Both the position numbers and the translations under genes were made by a program. Shown here piece by piece: positions 57,511-64,000 of a stretch of 64,000 bases of DNA (the stretch's first letter is position 1; every line of letters starts with the position of its first letter). Origin of the DNA: Betaproteobacteria bacterium Ga0074130 (GTDB lineage: Bacteria; Pseudomonadota; Gammaproteobacteria; Burkholderiales; Rhodocyclaceae); the NCBI GenBank assembly GCA_001464495.1, contig LNDZ01000013.1, positions 186,001 to 250,000 on the forward strand, read 5' to 3'. The notes below the pieces were generated by a model. That model searched no databases, was not told the DNA's origin, and was given only the letters and a program-made list of their open reading frames with translations.

Positions 57511-60441
57511 TTATCCCGTCTGCTGCTTCAAATTGCTGTCCGAGAGTAGCCAAAGGGCGTAATCGGAAATGGGAAAGGTGAAGGTTCCCCGGAAGTTTAT
57601 ATTGGCGTAATGCGCCGGACTGACCTGCTGCAGCCAGCTCAGGTCCTCACCGGCGTCGGCCATGCCGTCTTCCCCGAATATTGTTTCCTGCATCTTGATG
57701 GCTGTCCAGGCCAAACAGAGGTTCGTCATCAACGTCAGCGAGCCTGACACCGCGTAGAGATCCTCTTCGCGTTGGCCTCGCGGTTTGGAAAAGGAGCCGG
57801 CGTTGATAGCGCGCTGCAGGGTATGCACCGCCTCGCCATGAACCAAGATGCGATTGACCACGCGGCGCAGGTCTTCGCTGACGAAGTAATCGCAGAGATA
57901 CAGGCTACGGATCAAGCGGCCCAGATGCACGCCGGCGCGGTAGATTGGGCTGTCAGATGAGGCAGATCCGTAGCGGGCCAAGGCTACCGTCGCCGATGTA
58001 TGGCCGGTTTCAATGGATGAGGCCAAGCGGACCAGACTGTCCCATTCATTGCGAATTTGCTTGAGCGAGATGCTCGGCGTCGCTACCTCCATGAGGGAGT
58101 CCGGGATGTTCTTGAAGCCACTGGGAACATAAAGCTTCCGCTCGGACAGTCGTTTCAGGCGCGGGCATAGCGCGAATCCAAGGAGCTTGGCCATGGCCAT
58201 GGCGAACTCGGTGTAACCGTGGGTATCCACCGCCAACCGGTCAATTTCGATCTCGCGTTGGCGAATGGCCCCTTCGATGGCGGCACCTGCCTGACGCTCA
58301 TTCAGGATGATGGGTTGGTCGTAGATGACGCTCCAGAAGTCCGAAACGTGAGTATAGGTGCCAATCGAGGGCGTCTTCCTCTTGGGATCGAGCCGGGCTT
58401 GCCATATCTTGCGGGAGACATCTAGGCTCATCATGTCGGAGGAGGCCAGCGCACCGTCGCCCCAATAGGTGGCAATCGGCAAATTGCGCTGCAGACTGGT
58501 CACAGTATCGTTGGCGATTCGCACCAACTGCCTATCCTCGAAATACTGCATCCCGGACAGTATCTGGTTCGGCGTGAGCTGAGGAATCATCAGACTGATC
58601 GCACTGGCATCCATGGCGCTACCGTGTGCGAGCATGCCGGCATAGACTTGGAGAAGCTCGGTCGGCGATTTGGCCGTGCGCCCAAGCAGGATCCGGCTGA
58701 AGCCAACTCGGCTATCCATTTCAAGGATCAGGTCCGGCAATTGGATGACGCCAATACGATCAAAGAGCTGGCTGCGCTTCTGATTGACCTCAATCTTGGT
58801 CTCCAGCGCTTGGACACGCGGCATATGAATAATGCCGTTGTCGATATAGATGGCGCCTTCTGCAATCTTCTTGTCGACCTCCTGTAGCTTGATTTCCAGT
58901 TCGGTGACCAAGGTATTGAGCAGGTCATCCGCATGAATAGGCAGACCGAGCTGGCTGTAGCGCTTATTGCGTTCCTTGTCCCATTGGGTGGAATCGATCA
59001 TGAGCCGATGGCGACCGCGGAACTTCTCGCTGTCCTCGACATAGACGGCGCCGCTGCGGAGGGATTTTCTGAGTCCGATCAGGGTGGCGGCCTCTAAGCC
59101 GCGCAGGGCCCTCACTCGGTCTTCGCCGTCAATGATGTCCTTCCAGGGAGACGGAGTCGACACAGCGGGGGCGATCGGCAGCTCATTGGCGCGGTGCAGA
59201 TACATTTCGCGGAGATACTCGACACGTTCCGTACTCGGGTCATGGGGTTCACCCCGCAGATCGAGCTTTTGCAGCTCACTCAGAAGCGAGCGAATCGATG
59301 GGTTCGGCTCCGACAATAGCCAGCGTGCGGCCGCCGCGCGGGTCGGGAATTGTTGCACCTTGGTCCCATTGTCAAAGGACTGCACGAAGGCGCGAAACTC
59401 TTGATCCGACATGTCCGGGTTCTTGGACTGCAGCAGAATTTCCTGCAGCGCCTTGGCCGCTGTCACCACGGTTTCGGCTTCGAGCAATCGTGCTTTCTCA
59501 TAGGCGTTACGGACGATCTTGGTGATCTGGCGCCCACCAAGCAGAATCGCTGAATCGGTTGCCTGCATGAGCGCGAGTTTGAGGAAACACACCAGCCGAA
59601 TCGTTCGGGTGGGATCCTTCAGTTCCTTGTATTTGACTGGGCGGATGTTGTAGAGCTGACCGGCGTGAGCTCTGAGTTTCTCTATCGGCAGACTTTCCAA
59701 GTCGAGGCTGTCGACGCCGATGCCCTTCAAGAAATTGACACGCTCCATGCGTTCACGCAGGGCGTTGATTGACTTTTTGCGTGGTGGTTGCTGCAGCCAC
59801 TCCAGCCGGCTGCGCCCCGTATCCGGATGGTTGGTCAGGACGGCGGCCTCAAGCATCGCCAATTTATTGCCCGGTATCTGGTCCCGGATCAGCTTGATCA
59901 GCACATCCTCGGATTCGGACATGGCCTTACGGGCAAGATCCCTGAGCGCACGATCACCGACCGAGAGGTATTGATGCTGGTAGAGCCACAGCTTGGCGCG
60001 TTCGACGAGCATGTCTACGGTCGAGGCGTAACGAGCTTCCTGACGCAGAAATGGCAGCAGCCCCTGCAACTGCCTGGGCGTCGCCTTGCTGAAGCCAAGC
60101 TGCTCCATGGCCCACCACTGATGCTCATAGAGCGTTTTGGGGCGTTTGTAGATTGCCCGGAGGGACGCGATGGCAAGTGTGGGGAGATCTAACTGCTTGC
60201 TGACGTAGCTGAGCAAGCGCGGCGGGATGATTTGTGTGCTTTCGAGCGGGCTTCCCGACATTTTCAGAAAGCCAAGCTGGATGGCGGCACCAATCTTCAC
60301 ATGGGCCCGGAATCGCTTCTTCAGGGCGGCAATTTGATCCTCGGAGAAGGTAAAGAATGCTTGCAGCTCAACCGTGGATAAAGCTTTAGGGAAGGTGCTG
60401 GTACCAATGTACTGGTACTGCCAGCGATGGATTTCAGCCAT
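57511..60441 (-). CDS. tnpA: Tn3-family transposase TnpA
   Basis: 976 aa, full-length for the family. The three acidic catalytic regions are visible: Asp in ATYWGDGALASSD (about 660), Asp in AVDTHGYTEFAMAMAK (about 736) and Glu in LVHGEAVHTLQRAI (about 869). The N-terminal DUF4158-type domain begins MAEIHRWQYQYIG, right after an AAAGGAGC ribosome-binding site, which decides the start (nine codons inside the longest frame). It acts on the 36-bp ends at 28669 and 62861. Confidence 0.95.
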   Translation of the reverse strand: MAEIHRWQYQYIGTSTFPKALSTVELQAFFTFSEDQIAALKKRFRAHVKIGAAIQLGFLKMSGSPLESTQIIPPRLLSYVSKQLDLPTLAIASLRAIYKRPKTLYEHQWWAMEQLGFSKATPRQLQGLLPFLRQEARYASTVDMLVERAKLWLYQHQYLSVGDRALRDLARKAMSESEDVLIKLIRDQIPGNKLAMLEAAVLTNHPDTGRSRLEWLQQPPRKKSINALRERMERVNFLKGIGVDSLDLESLPIEKLRAHAGQLYNIRPVKYKELKDPTRTIRLVCFLKLALMQATDSAILLGGRQITKIVRNAYEKARLLEAETVVTAAKALQEILLQSKNPDMSDQEFRAFVQSFDNGTKVQQFPTRAAAARWLLSEPNPSIRSLLSELQKLDLRGEPHDPSTERVEYLREMYLHRANELPIAPAVSTPSPWKDIIDGEDRVRALRGLEAATLIGLRKSLRSGAVYVEDSEKFRGRHRLMIDSTQWDKERNKRYSQLGLPIHADDLLNTLVTELEIKLQEVDKKIAEGAIYIDNGIIHMPRVQALETKIEVNQKRSQLFDRIGVIQLPDLILEMDSRVGFSRILLGRTAKSPTELLQVYAGMLAHGSAMDASAISLMIPQLTPNQILSGMQYFEDRQLVRIANDTVTSLQRNLPIATYWGDGALASSDMMSLDVSRKIWQARLDPKRKTPSIGTYTHVSDFWSVIYDQPIILNERQAGAAIEGAIRQREIEIDRLAVDTHGYTEFAMAMAKLLGFALCPRLKRLSERKLYVPSGFKNIPDSLMEVATPSISLKQIRNEWDSLVRLASSIETGHTSATVALARYGSASSDSPIYRAGVHLGRLIRSLYLCDYFVSEDLRRVVNRILVHGEAVHTLQRAINAGSFSKPRGQREEDLYAVSGSLTLMTNLCLAWTAIKMQETIFGEDGMADAGEDLSWLQQVSPAHYANINFRGTFTFPISDYALWLLSDSNLKQQTG

Positions 60442-60513
60442 TGCAGCTCCTTTGCAGCGAAGTGCCACAAATCGTGCACTGGAAATCCCGTCACGTCAAC
60501 GCAAGCCATTGAA

Positions 60514-60533
60514 TGTGCATTATTTAATGCACA
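60514..60533. promoter_or_regulatory. Palindrome upstream of tnpA
   Basis: TGTGCATTA (60514-60522) and TAATGCACA (60525-60533) are perfect inverted arms around TT, 73-92 bp upstream of the tnpA start and 81-100 bp before the divergent 140-aa gene. Likely operator or part of a resolution site. Confidence 0.55.
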
Positions 60534-60613
60534 AAAACCAGATCATGAGCAGCTCACGCTATGAGCCTTTGCAGGAATAGCCTTGCTTCTGCCACATCAC
60601 GAAGGAGGCCATC

Positions 60614-61036
60614 ATGGAAAGCCTGGAAGAAACATTGTCCCAACTGCTGCCTAAGTCACTCGATGACATCATCCGCGCTAATCGACACAAAGCGCAGCTC
60701 TACTTCTCGACCGACGACGAGATCAATCCCTTACGCGGCCCATTGTTTGACGGACCGATCAAGGCACAGATTTCAAAGTGGGCGTTTATTACTCTGCATA
60801 TCGCAGAATCGCAGACTAGCTTGGTCTACCTCGTCGGATTTAACCTGACAGAGCACTGCACCTGGATGACGTCCTTCGTCACTGGCATTGGCCACGGAAT
60901 GGTCACGACCAACAGCGGATCCATCTACGAGCTGGTGGGCGACAGCACGCTGGATGTCGATTTATTGCACATCTGCGCGACCTTGCATCTCTGGGGTGTG
61001 GGGAAAAGCTTAGGCGTGCCGCATATTTTTTACTGA
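60614..61036 (+). CDS. Hypothetical protein (140 aa)
   Basis: A clear ribosome-binding site (GAAGGAGG) precedes the ATG. The product starts MESLEETLSQLLPKSLDDII, is mixed alpha/beta, and has hydrophobic stretches (WAFITLHIA, LHICATLHLWGVGKSLGV) but no membrane helix or signal. I do not recognise it. It is the first gene of a small cassette between tnpA and cadR that includes an antitoxin-like protein, so a toxin or regulator role is possible but not shown. Confidence 0.55.
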   Translation: MESLEETLSQLLPKSLDDIIRANRHKAQLYFSTDDEINPLRGPLFDGPIKAQISKWAFITLHIAESQTSLVYLVGFNLTEHCTWMTSFVTGIGHGMVTTNSGSIYELVGDSTLDVDLLHICATLHLWGVGKSLGVPHIFY

Positions 61037-61050
61037 CCTAGGAGCCAAAG

Positions 61051-61245
61051 ATGAACCAACATCAGGAGCATGCCTATGCCGTTGCACGGCAGGTATGGGA
61101 TTCCGTCGAGGATGCAGACGCCTTCATGAAGGCGCCACACCTTTTGCTCAATAGCCGTGCTCCGGTTGAAGTGGCCGTTACCGAGGAGGGAGCCAGGCAG
61201 GTGGAAGACATTCTGTGGAAAATCTACTGGGGATTGCCTGGCTGA
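61051..61245 (+). CDS. Small MbcA/ParS/Xre-type antitoxin domain protein (DUF2384)
   Basis: 64 aa. The pattern AYAVARQVWDSVEDADAFMK then PHLLLNSRAPVEVAVTEEGARQVEDIL and YWGLPG matches the C-terminal toxin-binding domain of MbcA/ParS antitoxins, without the N-terminal Xre helix-turn-helix. The usual RES-type toxin is not adjacent. It follows the 140-aa gene by 14 bp, so the two are probably one operon. Confidence 0.7.
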   Translation: MNQHQEHAYAVARQVWDSVEDADAFMKAPHLLLNSRAPVEVAVTEEGARQVEDILWKIYWGLPG

Positions 61246-61352
61246 GTTATCGTGCCGTAAATGCCGTTGCTATTCATTGTCAAAAACGGCGATTTGTTGA
61301 TAATTGGGGTGCCATTCAAAGCTGGAGCGATCCCATACCTGAAGGCCTTGCC

Positions 61353-61529
61353 ATGTCTCTTCCTAAAACGACTAAGGGCAGCAAGCTGCTGGCCCGCAAG
61401 CGAAAGCTGCAGCGCGAGTTTCTTCAGCAAGCCAAAGCCGAAGGGCTGTCCACAGCACAAACGGTGGAGCGGGCGAGCATTTTCCCAAAGGGAATAAAGC
61501 CAAAAGTCGTTAAGTGGCCAAAGTTCTAG
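61353..61529 (+). CDS. Small basic protein (58 aa)
   Basis: A short frame starting MSLPKTTKGSKLLARKRKLQ, highly basic at the N-terminus and ending KPKVVKWPKF. I do not recognise it. The start is uncertain: a longer frame back to 61215 is possible but overlaps the antitoxin gene. It may be a DNA- or RNA-binding peptide in the tnpA-cadR cassette. Its 3' end overlaps the cadR end, convergent. Confidence 0.4.
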   Translation: MSLPKTTKGSKLLARKRKLQREFLQQAKAEGLSTAQTVERASIFPKGIKPKVVKWPKF

Positions 61530-61959
61530 GCTCAAAATGTCCGTGACAAACGCAGGCCTCCTTGTGCGCTGCTGCCACGAGCTCATGCAGGATGCCGCAC
61601 TCGCTGGCGATATGGTTGGCCCCACACCTTCCTCGTAACGAGGATAGTTGTTTCTCCAGCGCCTTTAGGCTCTTGAGGCGAGCGCGTACCTTGGCGAGCT
61701 GGGTATCAATGAGCTGGTCGATATCTCCGCAATCAGCGTTCGGTTGCTCGATGAACTCCAGCAGCCTTTGCACTTCATTCAGAGGTATGTCCAGAGCCCG
61801 ACAGTGCCGGATGAACGCCAGGCACTCAAGGTGCATCGAACCATATGTCCGATATCCGTTCTGACTGCGCGCTGGTGCCGGCAGCAAGCCAGACTTTTCA
61901 TAGAAACGAATGGTCTCGACGTCGACGCCCGCCGCTTGACCCAGTTCTCCGATACGCAT
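61510..61959 (-). CDS. cadR: MerR-family Cd/Pb/Zn-responsive regulator CadR/PbrR
   Basis: 149 aa. MerR helix-turn-helix at the N-terminus (MRIGELGQAAGVDVETIRFYE). The effector region has Cys77 (NADCGDI), Cys112 and Cys121, and a C-terminal CVCHGH cluster, matching the CadR/PbrR ligand pattern. It is divergent from the efflux gene, and controls it through the MerR-type promoter between them. Confidence 0.9.
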   Translation of the reverse strand: MRIGELGQAAGVDVETIRFYEKSGLLPAPARSQNGYRTYGSMHLECLAFIRHCRALDIPLNEVQRLLEFIEQPNADCGDIDQLIDTQLAKVRARLKSLKALEKQLSSLRGRCGANHIASECGILHELVAAAHKEACVCHGHFEPRTLAT

Positions 61960-61974
61960 AGATCCTCCAATTAC

Positions 61975-62005
61975 TTGACCCTGTAGTAGCTACAGGGTTT
62001 CTAAT
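61975..62005 (+). promoter_or_regulatory. MerR-type promoter and operator of the efflux gene
   Basis: -35 TTGACC (61975-61980) and -10 TCTAAT (62000-62005) are 19 bp apart, the over-long spacing used by MerR regulators. Between them lies the dyad ACCCTGTAG-TAG-CTACAGGGT (61978-61998). This is the classic architecture in which the bound metal-regulator complex twists the DNA and activates transcription. Confidence 0.9.
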
Positions 62006-62034
62006 AGCATTGTAGATCACTCAGGAGAAGGAAA

Positions 62035-62721
62035 ATGGCCGCTTGCGGATGCGATTCTGGCTGCAGTACAACCGCTGTCGGCTCTCGATTTCGTAAGGCA
62101 CTGTGGGTAGCGCTGGTGCTTAATGCCGCGATGTTCATCGTCGAACTCGGGGCAGGGATCCATTCAGGCTCGGTCTCGCTGTTGGCCGACGCCATCGACT
62201 TCGCGGGCGATGCGGCCAACTATGGAATTTCGCTGGCTGTTTTGTCGATGGGTCTGCTATGGCGTTCGCGTGCCGCCTTGGTGAAGGGATTCACGATGGC
62301 CGGCTACGGAGTATTCGTCATCGGCAAAACCATCTTCAGCTTGATCAGCGGCACAGTCCCCGAACCCTTCACGATGGGGGTAGTTGCCGTACTGGCACTG
62401 CTGGTCAATGGGGGTGTAGCTGCAATGCTTTACGCTTATCGTGACGGAGACGCCAATATGCGCTCGGTCTGGATATGCAGCCGTAACGATGCAATTGGCA
62501 ATGTCGCGGTGATGCTGGCCGCAGTAGGGGTTGCCGGGACTAGCAGTGGCTGGCCGGATTTGGCGGTAGCCGCCGTCATGGCAGCGCTTGCTCTGTCGGG
62601 CGGGCTCTCGGTAATCAGGCAAGCACGCCAAGAATTGGCGGCGCCTCCGGCACCAGTTTCTTCTGTTACACCGATCAAAATTCAAATCAGCCGAGGAACT
62701 GTGCCTCCCAAAAGCCTCTAG
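62035..62721 (+). CDS. Cation-efflux (CDF-like) transporter
   Basis: 228 aa. A Cys-rich start (MAACGCDSGCS) precedes five or six hydrophobic segments. The segments LLADAIDFAGDAANYG and SRNDAIGNVAVM correspond to the metal-binding helix 2 and helix 5 sites of cation-diffusion-facilitator proteins. It lacks the large C-terminal cytoplasmic domain of typical CDFs. A GAGAAGGAAA ribosome-binding site precedes the ATG. It is divergent from cadR, so Cd/Pb/Zn export is the natural reading. Confidence 0.8.
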   Translation: MAACGCDSGCSTTAVGSRFRKALWVALVLNAAMFIVELGAGIHSGSVSLLADAIDFAGDAANYGISLAVLSMGLLWRSRAALVKGFTMAGYGVFVIGKTIFSLISGTVPEPFTMGVVAVLALLVNGGVAAMLYAYRDGDANMRSVWICSRNDAIGNVAVMLAAVGVAGTSSGWPDLAVAAVMAALALSGGLSVIRQARQELAAPPAPVSSVTPIKIQISRGTVPPKSL

Positions 62722-62825
62722 GCATTACTCATCTAGGCGGTGAGGGGAGGCTCTCTCACCAGCCAGTTTAGCCGTCTTTGATGCCAAGCATCCATCAAAC
62801 CCCCATGGTTGAGCGGTGTTTTAAC

Positions 62826-62861
62826 TAACCGCCAAATTCAGCACGAAAAGTACGGGAACCC
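62826..62861 (-). repeat. Right terminal inverted repeat (IRR)
   Basis: On the minus strand it begins GGGTTCCCGTACTTTTCGTG; all 36 bases match the left end at 28669-28704. It lies 105 bp downstream of the efflux gene. The five bases outside (TGTGT) differ from those outside the left end (TGTAA) in the last two positions. Confidence 0.92.
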
Positions 62862-63004
62862 TGTGTTCCAGCAATAGAGCTGCATTTGGTGTCCCGCGTC
62901 TTATGTTCTAAGCGTGGTGCAACTGAAAACGCGAAAATCCGCCTGAAAGCATATCGATCACAGCTGACTTTTTGGCCTTTAGATGCTTTCTAATTGTCTC
63001 CACC

Positions 63005-63032
63005 AGTTTACATAATACACATTATACGGCTA
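63005..63032 (-). other. XerCD dif-like recombination site
   Basis: On the minus strand the 28-bp site reads as XerC arm CCGTATAA, centre TGTGTA, and XerD arm TTATGTAAACT. Against the core of known proteobacterial dif sites (CATAATGTATATTATGTTAA) 17 of 20 bases agree, and the central dyad ATAAT-n4-ATTAT is intact. It lies 144 bp outside the transposon's right end, and 108 bp before the first small gene of the flank. The rest of 62862-63139 holds no gene that I can see. Confidence 0.65.
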
Positions 63033-63139
63033 TACGCGCTAGGAATTGTTTAATCTGAAACGCGCTAATTCTGTTTTTCCTTGCTGCCTGTCATATTTTC
63101 AATGACAATCCGCGCCCCCTAAAGGATGACAAAAGAATC

Positions 63140-63394
63140 ATGAAACGCGCCACAAAGAAAAGTACCAAACCCCGCCAGCTCTACCTGTTCGACGCACCGC
63201 CATGCACCCTAGACGACATTTTTAAATGGCTTCGATGCGTTCCCCGCATGACCCCGGACAGTGCCCGCGCTGTGCAGTACGTGCGAAGCTATGACGTAAT
63301 CAACAAAATACGCGACGCCAAAAAGGATGGTTCCTTTTTTGATACCATCGCCGAACCGCCGACATTCACCCCCGACATTCGCCACTTTCTCTGA
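63140..63394 (+). CDS. Hypothetical protein (84 aa), phage-like context
   Basis: Starts MKRATKKSTKPRQLYLFDAP with a basic head, then a mixed segment (LDDIFKWLRCVPRMTPDSARAV) and a short tail ending DIRHFL. An AAAGGATGAC stretch lies upstream. I do not recognise a family. Its small size, basic start and tight spacing to the next gene fit a phage or integrative-element gene. Confidence 0.5.
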   Translation: MKRATKKSTKPRQLYLFDAPPCTLDDIFKWLRCVPRMTPDSARAVQYVRSYDVINKIRDAKKDGSFFDTIAEPPTFTPDIRHFL

Positions 63395-63404
63395 GGCCCA
63401 CACC

Positions 63405-63782
63405 ATGAAAACGAAATTAGCTCTTGCCCTTGTTGCCGCCGCTCTGGCTGGCTGTGCCACCGTTAGCAAGGAATCAGCGCCCGCCGTCTATTTCACCGAC
63501 ACAGAAGGCAAACCCCACGTTTTGACAGGTGAAGTATTAAAGGAACTCACCGACAGCGGCGTTTATGTCCAATGGCGCTACGGTATCCGCGTTGCGATTG
63601 ATGGCTCGGTTATCGCTCAAGGCGGTTTGAGCCCCCACAATTTCAGCGGAACTGTTACCGGCAAATATAAGGATTCGCCCGCCGTTGTGAATTGCACTAG
63701 CCGCCCCACGAACCCCGGATACCACGACGTTTCGTGCGATGTTTCACTAAGCGGGCGGAGTGTTGGCGTTCTTAAATTCTGA
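63405..63782 (+). CDS. Small lipoprotein (125 aa)
   Basis: A signal sequence (MKTKLALALVAAALAGCA) has a lipobox LAGC with Cys at residue 17. The mature region (VYFTDTEGKPHVLTGEVLKE... GVLKF) is beta-rich and contains two further Cys (VNCTS, VSCDVS). No named family is evident. The start was chosen at the signal peptide, 26 codons inside the longest frame. It lies 10 bp after the 84-aa gene and before a strong terminator. Confidence 0.65.
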   Translation: MKTKLALALVAAALAGCATVSKESAPAVYFTDTEGKPHVLTGEVLKELTDSGVYVQWRYGIRVAIDGSVIAQGGLSPHNFSGTVTGKYKDSPAVVNCTSRPTNPGYHDVSCDVSLSGRSVGVLKF

Positions 63783-63795
63783 GGCACCGCGAATG

Positions 63796-63827
63796 CAAAA
63801 AGGCCGGGGATTTCCCGGCCTTTTTTA
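63796..63827. terminator. Bidirectional rho-independent terminator
   Basis: AAAGGCCGGG and CCCGGCCTTT form a perfect stem around GATTT with A-run before and T-run after. It ends the lipoprotein gene and the minus-strand 44-aa gene, which converge here. Confidence 0.88.
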
Positions 63828-63959
63828 TTGCCCTGTCAGGCTGAATTTATCGCGCACCGATTGCGGCAGGCTTCGCACCACCGCAGCGGCCAGCAGTGCG
63901 CCAGCAGCTACGATGATTGCCTCGCGTACCACCTCTGGCAGTGTCGGGATGAACTTCAT
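63825..63959 (-). CDS. Small membrane protein (44 aa)
   Basis: A short ORF with a strong AAGGGGGG ribosome-binding site. The product begins MKFIPTLPEVVREAIIVAAG and has one hydrophobic helix (about residues 13-29), followed by a charged tail (RSLPQSVRDKFS). Size and topology recall small phage membrane or coat-like proteins, but this is only a resemblance. Its stop lies within the terminator at 63796-63827. Confidence 0.55.
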   Translation of the reverse strand: MKFIPTLPEVVREAIIVAAGALLAAAVVRSLPQSVRDKFSLTGQ

Positions 63960-64000
63960 TTAACCCCCCTTCATGAGTAGCGCATCAATCCGAACGTTTG

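Larger units (their letters stand above)
28669..62861. mobile_element. Tn3-family transposon, 34 kb, with defence and metal-resistance cargo
   Basis: The two ends are perfect inverted 36-bp repeats starting GGGTTCCCGT. The length and a GGG terminus fit Tn3-family ends. The element contains a full-length Tn3-family transposase, a tyrosine recombinase and a KfrA/TnpT-like protein that could serve co-integrate resolution as in Tn4651-type elements. Cargo: Fic, Pycsar, copper/silver resistance, IetAS, a small antitoxin-like cassette, and cadR with an efflux gene. The five bases outside the ends are TGTAA and TGTGT, so there is no clean 5-bp target duplication. I cannot name the element. Confidence 0.85.

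Noticed and set aside
28669-62861. CRISPR array or tandem-repeat satellite inside the island
   Set aside because: I saw no regularly spaced identical repeats; only the short clusters already listed.
63971-64000. Ten-codon open end on the minus strand at the right edge, stopping just before the 44-aa gene
   Set aside because: It could be the end of an upstream gene, but nine residues are too few to support a call.

Overview
The window looks like a betaproteobacterial chromosome, probably order Neisseriales or a close relative. I infer this from the continuous run rpsB-tsf-pyrH-frr-uppS-cdsA-dxr-rseP-bamA-skp-lpxD-fabZ-lpxA-lpxB-rnhB, from glnD and map placed just before rpsB, and from a thioinosine-type phosphorylase used for methionine salvage. 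Genus-level identity cannot be read from the sequence alone.

Region 1 (1-28.6 kb) is ordinary core chromosome: the 3' end of ligA, galU, hpt, an HPP/CBS membrane protein, typA, a methylthioinosine phosphorylase, def, a WYL regulator with an overlapping 56-aa membrane protein, glnD, map, then the translation / cell-envelope super-cluster. Most genes there overlap by 1-8 bases and are probably translationally coupled. It ends with a TrmH-type RNA methyltransferase, an NfeD/SPFH pair, four tRNA genes (Gly, Cys, Gly, Leu) and a YigZ-type protein.

Region 2 (28,669-62,861) is one 34-kb mobile element. It is bounded by perfect 36-bp inverted repeats and carries a full-length Tn3-family transposase (57511-60441), a tyrosine recombinase, an HNH nuclease and a KfrA/TnpT-like coiled-coil DNA-binding protein. 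Its cargo falls into three kinds. (a) Defence and maintenance: a class II Fic protein bracketed by 18-bp inverted repeats, a two-gene Pycsar system (membrane effector plus nucleotide cyclase), an IetAS pair (AAA ATPase plus subtilisin-like protease), and an unexplained cassette with a DUF2384-type antitoxin. (b) Copper/silver resistance: CusCBA with a CusF domain fused to CusB, a Cu(I) P-type ATPase, an HMA chaperone, a multicopper oxidase, a cupredoxin, a separate CusF-like protein, several Met/His-rich periplasmic proteins, a second TolC-like lipoprotein, the two-component pair CopRS/CusRS, a CopG-like DUF411 protein and a CzcE-like protein. (c) A divergent cadR / cation-efflux pair with a textbook MerR promoter (19-bp spacer).

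Region 3 (62,862-64,000) is the right flank. It has a strong XerCD dif-like site (63005-63032) followed by small genes of phage or integrative-element character (an 84-aa protein, a lipoprotein, a 44-aa membrane peptide). This suggests the transposon sits next to a Xer-dependent integrated element or at a dif-type site.

The most interesting feature is the combination on a single Tn3-type unit of two or three anti-phage/maintenance systems with a complete copper-detoxification operon, next to a dif-like sequence.
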